Shown here piece after piece: positions 22,338-31,469 of a DNA stretch of 64,000 nucleotides. Position numbers and translations under genes: made by a program. Position 1 is the first letter of the stretch. Every line of letters starts with the position of its first letter. Location: NCBI RefSeq assembly GCF_014837295.1, contig NZ_JACYHB010000003.1, positions 310,001 to 374,000 on the forward strand, read 5' to 3'. The notes beneath the pieces were generated by a model. The model ran no database searches and was not told the origin of the DNA. It worked only from the letters and a program-made list of their open reading frames with translations. The DNA comes from Cellulosimicrobium arenosum (GTDB lineage: Bacteria; Actinomycetota; Actinomycetes; Actinomycetales; Cellulomonadaceae).

Positions 22338-23773
22338 GACTGACCTGGGCCCAGCCCGAGGACCTGCTCGCGCACGAGCTCGTGCAGGCCGCGGCCGAGG
22401 GTGTCGACGCCCGCGCGCTCGCCGTCGTGGCCGAGCGCTGGGTCGCGGCCGGCGGCGATCCCGTGCCGGCGGTGAGCGGTGCCGGTCCGGTTCCCGCCAC
22501 GGCCGAGCTGCGCGCGCTCGCGCGTGAGCTCCTCGACGAGCTCGACCTGCTGCCCGCGGCGGCAGCGCCGGACGAACCCGACGCGTGGGAGGAGATCGTG
22601 CGTCTTCTGCCGCCCGAGCCAGATCTGCCCGCCCGGCCGGGCGGCGTCGGGCACGTCCCTGGCGGCGGAGAGGATCGTGCGTACTCCGCTCGTGTGGAGG
22701 GCGCCTGGACCGGGCGGGCGGCGGGCTGCCTGCTGGGGAAGCCCGTGGAGAAGATTCCGCGTCAGGGCATCGAGGAGATCCTGCGGGCGACCGGCCGCTG
22801 GCCGCTCGACCGCTGGTTCACCGCCGTCGACCTGCCCGCCGACGTCGCGGCACGGTGGCCGTGGAACCGTCGCAGCGCGCCCACTTCGCTCGAGGAGAAC
22901 ATCGACGGGATGCCGGAGGACGACGATCTCAACTACCCGATCCTCGCGCTGGCGCTCCTGGAGCGGCACGGCCGCGGGTTCACGACGGACGACGTGGCGC
23001 AGCTCTGGCTCGATGCCATGCCCGCAGGACGTGTCTTCACCGCCGAGCGTGCCGCGTACCGGAACGTCCTCGACGCACGCCCGGTGCCGGAGACCGCCAC
23101 CTACCGCAACCCGTTCCGCGAGTGGATCGGGGCGCTCATCCGCACCGACGTGCTCGGCTGGGTCTCTCCGGGCGACGTCCGCGGGGCGGCGCGGCTCGCG
23201 TGGACGGACGCACGGCTGAGCCACACGCGCAACGGCCTGTACGGGGCCATGTGGGCGGCGGCGCTCGCGTCGGCGGCCACGGTGTGCGACACGGTCGAGG
23301 AGGTGCTCGACGCCGCCTCGACCGTCGTGCCGCCACGCAGCAGGCTCGCCGAGGCGATCCGACTCGGGCGTGAAGCTGGTAGCGCCGGCGACACCTCCGA
23401 GGCGGGCGTCCGCGTCGGCCTCGACCGGATCCACGCCGCGTACGGCGACCTGCACTGGGTGCACGTGCTGAACAACGCCGCGGTCATCGCCTACGCGCTG
23501 ACCGCGGGCCGCGGCGGAACCGGTCGCGGCGACTTCGGCGCGAGCGTCTCGATCGCCGTCACCGCCGGCTGGGACACCGACTCGGCGGGAGCGACGGTCG
23601 GCGGGGTCGTGGGCGCACTGCAGGGCGTCGACGGCATCGGTGCGCGATGGACGAGCCCTGTCGACGGCCGGATCGCGACGACACTGCCGGGCGGCGAGCA
23701 GCAGATCGCCGACCTCACGGCGCGCACGGTCGCGCTGGCCGGCGTGCGGGCCGACGAGGAGGCACAGGGATGA
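22334..23773 (+). CDS. ADP-ribosylglycohydrolase-family protein 2, with N-terminal extension
   Basis: 479 residues. Residues 1-115 are an Ala/Leu-rich extension not seen in the first copy. The ARH core begins around RVEGAWTGRAAGCLLGKPVE, has an acidic metal region at MPEDDDLNYPILALAL in place of the usual TDDT, and ends with the aspartates of GWDTDSAGATVGGVVGAL. It overlaps both neighbours by four bases. It is a divergent relative of the preceding gene rather than a recent duplicate; the altered first metal motif suggests a different but related substrate. Confidence 0.82.
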   Translation: MRLTWAQPEDLLAHELVQAAAEGVDARALAVVAERWVAAGGDPVPAVSGAGPVPATAELRALARELLDELDLLPAAAAPDEPDAWEEIVRLLPPEPDLPARPGGVGHVPGGGEDRAYSARVEGAWTGRAAGCLLGKPVEKIPRQGIEEILRATGRWPLDRWFTAVDLPADVAARWPWNRRSAPTSLEENIDGMPEDDDLNYPILALALLERHGRGFTTDDVAQLWLDAMPAGRVFTAERAAYRNVLDARPVPETATYRNPFREWIGALIRTDVLGWVSPGDVRGAARLAWTDARLSHTRNGLYGAMWAAALASAATVCDTVEEVLDAASTVVPPRSRLAEAIRLGREAGSAGDTSEAGVRVGLDRIHAAYGDLHWVHVLNNAAVIAYALTAGRGGTGRGDFGASVSIAVTAGWDTDSAGATVGGVVGALQGVDGIGARWTSPVDGRIATTLPGGEQQIADLTARTVALAGVRADEEAQG

Positions 23774-24726
23774 ACGAGAACGCGTCAGTCAGCGGTGCCC
23801 GTCCGGCCGAGGGCCGAGTGGTCGTCGTCGGGTCGGCGAACGTCGACCTCGTCGTCGACGTGCCGCGCCACCCCGGTGGTGGCGAGACCATCCTCGGGGG
23901 CGACCTGCGTCGCTCGCCCGGCGGCAAGGGCGCGAACCAGGCCGTCGGCGCGGCGCGCGCGGGGGGCGCCGAGACGACGTTCGTCGGCGCGGTCGGGCAC
24001 GACGACTCCGCCGACCTCCTGCTCGCGTCGCTCGAGCGGGGCGGGGTGCGGACCGACCTCGTGGCACGGTCCGCGGCCCCGACCGGCACCGCGCTCATCA
24101 CGGTCTCGCCCGACGGCGAGAACGCGATCGTCGTGGCGCCCGGGGCGAACTCGGACGTCGCGATCGGCGCGGCGCAGCGCGAGCGCATCGCCGCCGCCGA
24201 CGCCGTGCTCGCGCAGCTCGAGGTCCCGCTCGACGTCGTCCTCGCCGCGGCGCGGGCACGCACGCGGGGCGTGCCGATGATCCTGAACGCCGCGCCGTCG
24301 CGCGACCTGCCGGCCGAGCTGTGGACCGAGATCGACGTGCTCGTCGTCAACGAGCACGAGGCCGCGGACCTCGCTGGCGCGGGTGCGGACGCCGAGATGC
24401 TCGCGGGTGCGCTGCTCGCGCGCGTCCCTGCCGTCGTCGTCACGCTGGGCGGCGACGGGTGTCTCGTCGCGGAGCGCGGCACGCAGGACTGCGGGCCGGC
24501 TCTCGTACGTGTCCAGCCGGTCCGTGTCGACGCCGTCGACACGACCGGGGCCGGCGACACGTTCTGCGGCGTGCTCGCCGCCGCGCTGTCCCGGGGCGCG
24601 ACGCTGCCCGACGCCGCACGCCTCGCCTCCGCGGCCGGTGCGCTCGCCGTCACCCGCCCTGGCGCTCAGGACGCCGTGCCGTCCGCGGCGGAGGTCGTCG
24701 CACTCTCCGAGGGAAAGGCGCCATGA
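23770..24726 (+). CDS. rbsK: Ribokinase (PfkB family)
   Basis: 318 residues, the usual ribokinase length. The substrate-side signatures are VVVGSANVDLVVDVPRHPGGGE and the GGKGANQAVGAARAG block, which is strongly ribokinase-like. The C-terminal DTTGAGDTFCGVLAAAL carries the catalytic Asp and anion hole. It should phosphorylate free ribose in the cytoplasm, feeding the pentose phosphate pathway. It is coupled by overlap to the two ribosylhydrolase genes, which supports ribose as their product. Confidence 0.88.
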   Translation: MNENASVSGARPAEGRVVVVGSANVDLVVDVPRHPGGGETILGGDLRRSPGGKGANQAVGAARAGGAETTFVGAVGHDDSADLLLASLERGGVRTDLVARSAAPTGTALITVSPDGENAIVVAPGANSDVAIGAAQRERIAAADAVLAQLEVPLDVVLAAARARTRGVPMILNAAPSRDLPAELWTEIDVLVVNEHEAADLAGAGADAEMLAGALLARVPAVVVTLGGDGCLVAERGTQDCGPALVRVQPVRVDAVDTTGAGDTFCGVLAAALSRGATLPDAARLASAAGALAVTRPGAQDAVPSAAEVVALSEGKAP

Positions 24727-26798
24727 CCTACACGTTCGACCCGCTCGTCCCGCGACCCATCGACCTCCCGACGCAGGTCCCGCTCGACGGGGCGCTCACG
24801 TCGGAGCAGCTCGTCGCGCTCGACGAGGCGAAGATCTTCGTCGGCCCGTCCGACCCGGCGGACCGCCCGGCCTGGCGCGAGCGGCTCGCGGCGTGGCGCG
24901 ACGACGCCCGACGGCGGCACGGGTACGGCGGCGCTGCCTACGAGCGGCCGGAGGCCGCGTGGGCCGCCGCCTGCTCGACCGTGGCGCAGGTGTGGCTGTG
25001 GGACGAGCTGCTCTACTCGTTCGACGAGCACCGGTTCACGCCCGAGAAGTTCCTTGCCGACGCGCGCGACCGGTTCGGCGGCCTCGACGCCGTCGTGCTG
25101 TGGCACGCGTACCCGGTCATCGGGATCGACGACCGCAACCAGTGGGACTTCTACCGTGACGTCCCCGGGATCGCCGACCTCGTCCGCACGTTCCACGACG
25201 CCGGGCTCCACGTCTTCGTCGACTACAACCCGTGGGACGTCGGCACACGGCGCGGCGGCGACGACCTCACCGAGCTCGCCGCGCTCGTGCGCGACCTCGG
25301 CGCCGACGGCGTCTTCCTCGACACGCTGAAGAAGGCCGAGCCCGAGCTCGTCGAGCGGCTCGAGGCCGCACGCCCGGGGATCGTCCTCGAGGGCGAGTCC
25401 AAGCTGGCGGTCGAGCGCATCGAGGACCACTCGTCGTCGTGGGCGCAGTTCTTCGCCGACTCGCCCGTGCCCGGCGTGCTGCGCGCGCACTGGTACGAGC
25501 GCCGCCACATGCAGCACCACGTGCGGCGCTGGCACCGCGACCACTCCGAGGAGCTGCAGTCCGCGTGGCTCAACGGCGTGGGCGTCATGGTGTGGGAGGT
25601 CGTGTTCGGCGTCTGGGTCGGGTGGTCGCGACGCGACGCCGCGACCCTGCGACGGCTCGTCACGGTCCAACGGGCCGCGCGACCGCTGCTGCTGGACGGG
25701 GAGTGGACGCCGCTCGCCGACGTCTCGCCCGAGGCGGAGACCGCAGGCGTGTACGCGTCACGCTGGGAGCTCGGCGGCGTGACGCTCTGGACGCTCGTCA
25801 ACCGTGGCGAGCAGGACTACGACGGCCCGCTGCTCCCGCAGACCGAGGCGGCCCGGTCCGGTGACGCCGGTACGGTCCCGGCGCGCGGTGTCGCTGTCCT
25901 GCTCCACGTGAACGACGACGTCCCGGAGCCCGTGTGGCTGCCGGGCCTTCGCGACGCGGTGGGCTCGCTCGACGAGCGCGCGCCGCACGACGCCGACGCG
26001 CGGTTCCCGCACCGCGTCGCGAGGCGCGTGGTCCCTGCCGTGGGCGCCGTCCCCGCGCAGCCAGCCAGCAGGTCGTCGACGATGCCCCCGAGCGTGGCCG
26101 CCGACCTCGAACCCGAGCCCGGCGCCGTCGTCGTGCCCGCCGGGCCGTACGCGCTGACGGTCCGGTACCGCGCGCGGGAGACCGGGATGTACCAGGGCGC
26201 GCCCTACGTCGACGAGTGGAAGCCGCTCCCGCCGCGCCTGCACGACGCCAGGACCCTCCAGCGGGACGGCGAGCTCCCGACGCCCGTGGCGGTGGCGGCC
26301 TCGGAGGTGTCGAACGCCGAGTTCGCCGCTTTCCTCGACGCGACGGGCTACACGCCCAGGCAGCCCCACCGGTTCCTCTCGCACTGGGTCGACGGGCGCC
26401 CGGCCACCGGTACCGAGGACGAGCCGGTGACCTTCGTGGACCTCGACGACGCGCGCGCGTGGTGCGCGTGGCGTGGCGGACGGCTCCCGACCGAGGACGA
26501 GTGGCAGCTCGCCGGAGAGTCGGGCGGGCTGCGGCGTCGTTCGCCCGCGGTGTGGAGCTGGACCGAGAGCGAGCACTCCGACGGACGGACGCGGTACGTG
26601 ATGCTCAAGGGCGGCAGCGACTACCGAGCCGACGGTTCGGACTGGTACGTCGAGGGCGGTCGGCACGCGCCCGACCACTCCGTGAAGCTCCTGCTCCCCG
26701 GGCTCGGGCTCGCCCGCGGCGCGACCGTCGGCTTCCGCTGCGCGTGGGACCTGACGGGCAGCGCCCCGTCGTCCACGGGCGGGGAGGTGACGGCATGA
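24723..26798 (+). CDS. Fusion protein: TIM-barrel glycosidase-like domain plus SUMF1/FGE-fold domain
   Basis: 691 residues, no signal peptide. Residues about 60-400 look like a glycoside-hydrolase TIM barrel: LDAVVLWHAYPVIGIDDRNQWDFY, HVFVDYNPWD, GVFLDTLKK and IVLEGESK are beta-strand ends carrying acidic residues fit for a nucleophile and acid/base pair. Residues about 465-685 are a SUMF1 (formylglycine-generating-enzyme) fold: VVVPAGPYALTV, EVSNAEFAAFLDATGY, GGRLPTEDEWQLAGESG, MLKGGSDYRADG and TVGFRCAW. The copper-binding cysteine pair of real FGE oxidases is missing; only the final GFRC cysteine remains, so sulfatase activation is unlikely. It overlaps the ribokinase and CoA-transferase genes and so belongs to the operon. 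Its function is unknown. Confidence 0.7.
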   Translation: MTYTFDPLVPRPIDLPTQVPLDGALTSEQLVALDEAKIFVGPSDPADRPAWRERLAAWRDDARRRHGYGGAAYERPEAAWAAACSTVAQVWLWDELLYSFDEHRFTPEKFLADARDRFGGLDAVVLWHAYPVIGIDDRNQWDFYRDVPGIADLVRTFHDAGLHVFVDYNPWDVGTRRGGDDLTELAALVRDLGADGVFLDTLKKAEPELVERLEAARPGIVLEGESKLAVERIEDHSSSWAQFFADSPVPGVLRAHWYERRHMQHHVRRWHRDHSEELQSAWLNGVGVMVWEVVFGVWVGWSRRDAATLRRLVTVQRAARPLLLDGEWTPLADVSPEAETAGVYASRWELGGVTLWTLVNRGEQDYDGPLLPQTEAARSGDAGTVPARGVAVLLHVNDDVPEPVWLPGLRDAVGSLDERAPHDADARFPHRVARRVVPAVGAVPAQPASRSSTMPPSVAADLEPEPGAVVVPAGPYALTVRYRARETGMYQGAPYVDEWKPLPPRLHDARTLQRDGELPTPVAVAASEVSNAEFAAFLDATGYTPRQPHRFLSHWVDGRPATGTEDEPVTFVDLDDARAWCAWRGGRLPTEDEWQLAGESGGLRRRSPAVWSWTESEHSDGRTRYVMLKGGSDYRADGSDWYVEGGRHAPDHSVKLLLPGLGLARGATVGFRCAWDLTGSAPSSTGGEVTA

Positions 26799-28003
26799 CC
26801 GTCTCCCGCGACCCGTCCGTCGGCGCACTCTCCGGTCTGCGCGTCGTCGACGCCTCGACCCTCTTCGCCGGCCCCATGGCGGCCATGCACCTCGGGGACA
26901 TGGGCGCCGACGTGGTCAAGGTCGAGCACCCGACCAAGCCGGACCCCTCGCGCACGCACGGCGCGGCGAGGGACGGGACGAACCTGTGGTGGAAGACGCT
27001 CGGCCGCAACAAGCGCACCGTCGCGGTGAACCTCGGCAGCGACGGCGGGCGCGAGGTGTTCCTCGGGCTGGTCGAGCACGCCGACGTCGTGATCGAGAAC
27101 TTCCGGCCAGGGACGCTCGAGCGCTGGGGTCTCGGGTACGACGAGCTCTCGGCCCGCAACCCGCGGCTCGTGCTCGCGCGCGTCAGCGGGTTCGGTCAGC
27201 TCGGCCCGTACCGCACCCGTCCCGGCTTCGGCACCCTCGCCGAGGCGATGAGCGGGTTCGCGGCGATGACGGGCGAGCCCGACGGGCCGCCGACGCTCCC
27301 ACCGTTCGGCCTCGCCGACGGCGTCGCGTCCCTCGCGACCGCGTTCGCCGTCATGGTCGCTCTGTCGACGCGAGAACGGACCGGGCACGGCCAGGTCGTC
27401 GACACGGCGATCATCGAGCCGATCCTCGCGATGCTCGGGCCGCAGATCACGCGCTGGGACCAGCTGCGCACGACGCAGCCGCGCACGGGCAACCGGTCGT
27501 CGAACAACGCGCCGCGCAACACCTACCGCACGAGCGACGAGCAGTGGGTCGCGGTCTCGACGTCCGCCCAGTCCATCGCCGAACGCGTCATGCGTCTCGT
27601 CGGGCGGCCGGACCTGATCGACGAGCCGTGGTTCGCGAGCGGGGTCGAGCGGGCCCGGCACGCCGACGAGCTCGACGCCGTCGTCGGCGGCTGGATCGCG
27701 CAGCGCACGCGCGAGGAGGTCGTGGTCGCGTTCGAGGCGGCGCAAGCCGCCGTCGCGCCGATCTACGACGCGCAGGACATCGTCGACGACCCGCAGTTCC
27801 GCGCCCTGGGCACCGTCCACGAGATCGACGACCCGGATCTCGGCCCGATGCTCATGCAGGGCCCGCTCTTCCGGCTCTCCGACAACGACGGTGTCATCCG
27901 GTTCACCGGCCGTGCCCACGGCGCGGACACCGACGAGGTGCTCGGCGAGCTCGGGTTCACACCCGAGCGCATCGCCGCTCTCCGCGAGGACGGCGCGGTA
28001 TGA
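26795..28003 (+). CDS. Class III (CaiB/BaiF) CoA-transferase
   Basis: 402 residues, standard for the family. Signatures are GLRVVDASTLFAGPMAAMHLGDMGADVVKVEHP, NKRTVAVNL, ADVVIENFRPGTLERWGLGY, RVSGFGQLGPYRTRPGF and GLADGVASLATA, the last holding the catalytic-region Asp. It moves CoA between organic acids in the cytoplasm. Overlap with the CitE-like gene suggests a pair that activates a hydroxy acid and then splits the CoA ester. Confidence 0.9.
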   Translation: MTVSRDPSVGALSGLRVVDASTLFAGPMAAMHLGDMGADVVKVEHPTKPDPSRTHGAARDGTNLWWKTLGRNKRTVAVNLGSDGGREVFLGLVEHADVVIENFRPGTLERWGLGYDELSARNPRLVLARVSGFGQLGPYRTRPGFGTLAEAMSGFAAMTGEPDGPPTLPPFGLADGVASLATAFAVMVALSTRERTGHGQVVDTAIIEPILAMLGPQITRWDQLRTTQPRTGNRSSNNAPRNTYRTSDEQWVAVSTSAQSIAERVMRLVGRPDLIDEPWFASGVERARHADELDAVVGGWIAQRTREEVVVAFEAAQAAVAPIYDAQDIVDDPQFRALGTVHEIDDPDLGPMLMQGPLFRLSDNDGVIRFTGRAHGADTDEVLGELGFTPERIAALREDGAV

Positions 28004-28890
28004 GCGCGACGACCGCGCCGCCGCTCACGCTCCTGTACGTGCCGGGGGACCGGCCGGACCGGGTCGTCAGAGCGCTCGCGTCGGCGGCGGACGCGGTGAT
28101 CGTCGACCTCGAGGATGCCGTCGCACCCGCGCACAAGGACGAGGCGCGGGCGTCGACGGTCCGGCTGCTCTCCGCTCCGTCCGACCCGGAGGTCGCCGCC
28201 GTTCCGCGGGCCGTGCAGGTCCGGGTCAACCACCCAGCCACGCCGTGGCACGCCGCCGACGTCGCGGCGCTCGCCGGGCTGCCCCTCGCCGTCGGGGTGC
28301 GCGTACCGAAGGTCGAGTCGGCGGCGGACGTGACGGCGCTCGCCGCCGCGCTGCCGGGTCGCGCGCTGCACCTGCTCCTCGAGTCGGCGCTCGGGATCGA
28401 GCGCGCCTTCGAGATCGCCACGGCCTCGTGGCAGGTCGCAGCGATCGGCCTCGGCGAGGCCGACCTGCGCTCCGACCTGCGCGTGGACGACGAGGCCGGC
28501 CTGCTGTGGGCCCGCAGCCGCGTCGTCGTCGCGGCCCGGGCCGCGGGGCTGCCGTCACCGGTGATGTCCGCCTACACGAACGTGCGCGACCTCGACGGGC
28601 TCGCCGCGTCCTGCCGTGCCGGCCGAGCCCTCGGGTTCTGCGGGCGGACCGCGATCCACCCCGCGCAGCTCGACACCATCGTGGCCGCGTTCGCCCCGAC
28701 GGACGCCGAGGTCGAGCGGGCGCACGAGGTCGTGGGCCGGATCGAGGACGCCGCGGCGTCCGGGTCAGGGGTCGTCACGCTCGCCGACGGCACGTTCCTC
28801 GACGTCGCGATGGTCGAGCACGCACGCGCCGTGCTCGCGCTCGCCCGACGTCGTCAGCCGCCCCCGGACGAGCCCGCCCACCGCCTCTGA
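28000..28890 (+). CDS. HpcH/HpaI-CitE family acyl-CoA lyase
   Basis: 296 residues. CitE-type motifs are LLYVPGDRPDRV, VIVDLEDAVAPAHKDEAR (metal-binding Asp/Glu), VRVPKVESAADV, LLLESALGIERAF and AIGLGEADLRSDL, followed by GFCGRTAIHPAQL. Such lyases split malyl-, citramalyl- or similar CoA esters with Mg. With the CoA-transferase gene just upstream it could degrade a dicarboxylic acid released by the earlier enzymes. This is the last gene of the 16843-28890 operon. Confidence 0.88.
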   Translation: MSATTAPPLTLLYVPGDRPDRVVRALASAADAVIVDLEDAVAPAHKDEARASTVRLLSAPSDPEVAAVPRAVQVRVNHPATPWHAADVAALAGLPLAVGVRVPKVESAADVTALAAALPGRALHLLLESALGIERAFEIATASWQVAAIGLGEADLRSDLRVDDEAGLLWARSRVVVAARAAGLPSPVMSAYTNVRDLDGLAASCRAGRALGFCGRTAIHPAQLDTIVAAFAPTDAEVERAHEVVGRIEDAAASGSGVVTLADGTFLDVAMVEHARAVLALARRRQPPPDEPAHRL

Positions 28891-28930
28891 CCATTGCGCG
28901 ACAGCCGAAGATTCTCGACGAGGAGAAGCC

Positions 28931-31444
28931 ATGACCGCTGCACGACCCCGACGAATGATCGCTGCGGTGTCCACCACCGCCCTCGTGGCGGGGCTGGGCG
29001 TGGCCGGAGCCGCGCTGGCACAGCCTGCGCTCGCCGCCGAGCAGGGGAGCCTGGAGGCGGGGCAGGTCTCCGACTCGGCCGCCGGTCCGATCGACTACAC
29101 GGTCTACCTCCCGCCCGGCTACGACGACGAGCCGGACCGCGCGTACCCGACCGTCTACCTCCTGCACGGCCGCGGCGACACGCAGGCTGCGTGGCAGCAG
29201 GTGAAGGGCGACCTCGACGAGCTCATCGTGGCGGGCGACATCCAGCCGCTCGTCGTCGTCATGCCCGACGCGCCCTGGAACGACCGGGGCAGCTGGTACA
29301 CCGACTCGCTCTACACCGGGGACGACGCGCCGGGCACGGGGGTGCCGGTCGAGACCGCCTTGACGCAGGACCTCGTGGCGCACGTCGACGCCACGTACCG
29401 CACGGTCCCGGACCGGGCGGCGCGAGCCGTCGGCGGTTACTCGATGGGCGGCGCCGGCGCCCTGCGGTTCACGCTCGCGCACCAGGACACGTTCTCGGCC
29501 GGGATCGTGCTGAGCCCTGCCGCCTACGTGCCGCAGCCGCCGGCGGACTCGTCGGTCCGCGACCACGGCGCCTACGGCGTCGGCGATGCGCTCTTCGACG
29601 CCGACCGCTACACGGAGCTCTCCTACCCGACAGCGCTCGCGGACCTCGACCCCGCTCTGCCCGTGCACCTCTTCATCGTCGTCGGTGACGACGAGTGGGC
29701 CAACCCCGACCCGGCGGACGCGACGCACGACATCGACTTCGAGTCCGCCCGGCTCTACAACACCGCACGCCGCGTACCGGGTGTGACGGCGGAGCTGCGG
29801 GTCCTCGACGGCGGGCACGACTGGGAGGTGTGGCAGCCGGCGTTCCGCGAGGCGATCGTGGACGTAGCGGGGCGGCTGCGGACCGAGCCGGTCGAGCCGT
29901 GGGAGGCCGACCTCGTCGGGTCCGCCGGGGACGACCGGGCCGGTGGCATCGCCGCGCTGCCCGACGGCGGCACCGCCCTCGCGGTGAATCTCGCCGCGGC
30001 ATGGGAGGGGTACGAGCCCGCGGGGGCGACGGACACCCTGGTCGTGCGGCGGGACGCGGACGGCGACGAGATCTGGCGGCATGCGGTGGCGACCACGGCC
30101 GACGACCGCGCGTACGGCGTCGTACCAGGTCCTGACGGAGGCACGATCGCGGCCGGCTACACGCGGGGCGACCTGGACGGTCAGCACGGTGGCACGACGC
30201 ACGACGACGGGTACGTCGTCGGGCTGACGGCGGACGGTGACCGGGCGTGGACCGTGCAGACGGGCGATCCGGCCGCTGCTGACCGCTTCTACGCCGTCGC
30301 GTCGGACGGCGAGGGTGGCGCGTACGTCGCCGGTTACACGAGCGGTGCGATCGGAGACACGCCGAGCGCCGGGGACAAGGACGCCGTCCTGGGCAGGGTG
30401 GCGGCCGACGGCACGCTCCGGTGGCTGCGTCAGCTCGGGGGAGCCGGCGAGGACAAGGCGCTGGCGGTCGCCGTCGCGCCGGACGGCGCGGTGTACGTCG
30501 GCGGGGTCTCGGGGGCAGGTATGCCCGGCACCGAGCACAGGGGCGCGAACGACGGCTGGGTCGCGCGGTACACCTCGGGCGGCGAGCGGGAGTGGCTACG
30601 GGCCCTCGCGACCTCCGAGAGCGACCAGGTGAGCGGCCTCGTCGCGCGCTCCGACGGCTCGGCCGTCGCGATCGGGCACACACGGGGGACGCTCGGCGTC
30701 GAGGCGGCCGGGGACAACGACGTCGTCGCGCGGGCGTTCGACCGCGCGGGCGACGTGCTGTGGACGACCCAGACGGGCACCGCGACCGACGACCGCGGCG
30801 TCGCGGGCGTCCTCGGCGTCGACGACCAGGTCCTGCTCGTCGGGACCACGTACGGGGCGATGGGCATCGCGCGCGGAGGCGTGGACGTCGTCACGCTCCC
30901 GCTCGGCAAGGACGGTTCCGCCGGGGCCGTCACGCAGCTCGGCTCGCGCGAGCGTGACGGCGCCGACGAGTGGGACGACGCGAACCTCTTCGCCGTCGGT
31001 GCTTCGCCGTCGGGTGGTGATGGTGCGTCGTTCGCGCTGCTCAGCGGCCTGACCTACGGGTCGCCGGACCTGGCGTCCGGCGCCGGCGCGGGTGACGTGT
31101 TCGTGAGCCGGGTGCCGTGGGAGGCCGCACCGGGCGGGCCTGGCGGCGACGGGGAGATCGCGGACCTCGTCACGGTCACCGCGCAGTCGCGGTGCCTGGC
31201 CGGGCGGGTCGTCGTCGCCGTGCGGGCGGAGAGCACAGGGACGATCCCCGTCGACCTGATGATCCGGACCGACCTCGGCGAGCACTCGGCACCCGGCGTG
31301 CAGCCCGGCGCGAACGCCTATCAGTCGTTCTCCTCCCGGGCGGTCTCGATCCCTGCCGGCGATGTGTCGGTGTCGGTCGCCCGCGCGGGTGGGGCGCCGT
31401 CGGGCACGGTGATGGCGAGCTATCCGGAGCGCGAGTGCGGCTGA
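28931..31444 (+). CDS. Exported esterase with SBBP-type repeat propeller and two-Cys C-terminal domain
   Basis: 837 residues. The signal peptide is about residues 1-35 (ALAQPALAA). Residues 45-320 form a CE1/esterase D-like alpha/beta hydrolase: YTVYLPPGYDD, VYLLHGRGD, GGYSMGGAGA with nucleophile Ser171, VVGDDEW with Asp253/254, and GGHDWEVW with His296. Residues about 330-745 are repeated beta-propeller segments of the SBBP type (PDGGTIAAGYTRGDL, GGAYVAGYTSGAIG, DGAVYVGGVSG, GSAVAIGHTRGTLG). The last roughly 85 residues (SRCLAGRVVVAVRAESTG to ERECG) match the two-Cys domain of 12171-16667. GAGGAG precedes the ATG. It may remove acyl groups from polysaccharide outside the cell. Confidence 0.82.
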   Translation: MTAARPRRMIAAVSTTALVAGLGVAGAALAQPALAAEQGSLEAGQVSDSAAGPIDYTVYLPPGYDDEPDRAYPTVYLLHGRGDTQAAWQQVKGDLDELIVAGDIQPLVVVMPDAPWNDRGSWYTDSLYTGDDAPGTGVPVETALTQDLVAHVDATYRTVPDRAARAVGGYSMGGAGALRFTLAHQDTFSAGIVLSPAAYVPQPPADSSVRDHGAYGVGDALFDADRYTELSYPTALADLDPALPVHLFIVVGDDEWANPDPADATHDIDFESARLYNTARRVPGVTAELRVLDGGHDWEVWQPAFREAIVDVAGRLRTEPVEPWEADLVGSAGDDRAGGIAALPDGGTALAVNLAAAWEGYEPAGATDTLVVRRDADGDEIWRHAVATTADDRAYGVVPGPDGGTIAAGYTRGDLDGQHGGTTHDDGYVVGLTADGDRAWTVQTGDPAAADRFYAVASDGEGGAYVAGYTSGAIGDTPSAGDKDAVLGRVAADGTLRWLRQLGGAGEDKALAVAVAPDGAVYVGGVSGAGMPGTEHRGANDGWVARYTSGGEREWLRALATSESDQVSGLVARSDGSAVAIGHTRGTLGVEAAGDNDVVARAFDRAGDVLWTTQTGTATDDRGVAGVLGVDDQVLLVGTTYGAMGIARGGVDVVTLPLGKDGSAGAVTQLGSRERDGADEWDDANLFAVGASPSGGDGASFALLSGLTYGSPDLASGAGAGDVFVSRVPWEAAPGGPGGDGEIADLVTVTAQSRCLAGRVVVAVRAESTGTIPVDLMIRTDLGEHSAPGVQPGANAYQSFSSRAVSIPAGDVSVSVARAGGAPSGTVMASYPERECG

Positions 31445-31469
31445 CGGTGCACGGTCTGGTGCCGCCCGG

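Noticed and set aside
21120-23773. ADP-ribosylglycohydrolases as reversers of protein ADP-ribosylation or as toxin antidotes
   Set aside because: No ADP-ribosyltransferase gene is near; the operon has a sugar importer and ribokinase, so a catabolic role is more likely.
24723-26798. SUMF1-fold domain as an activator of sulfatases
   Set aside because: The active-site cysteine pair is absent and no sulfatase gene is in the window.
28616-28930. Upstream extension of the exported esterase gene to 28616
   Set aside because: It would overlap the CitE-like gene; the signal peptide and the GAGGAG site place the start at the ATG at 28931.
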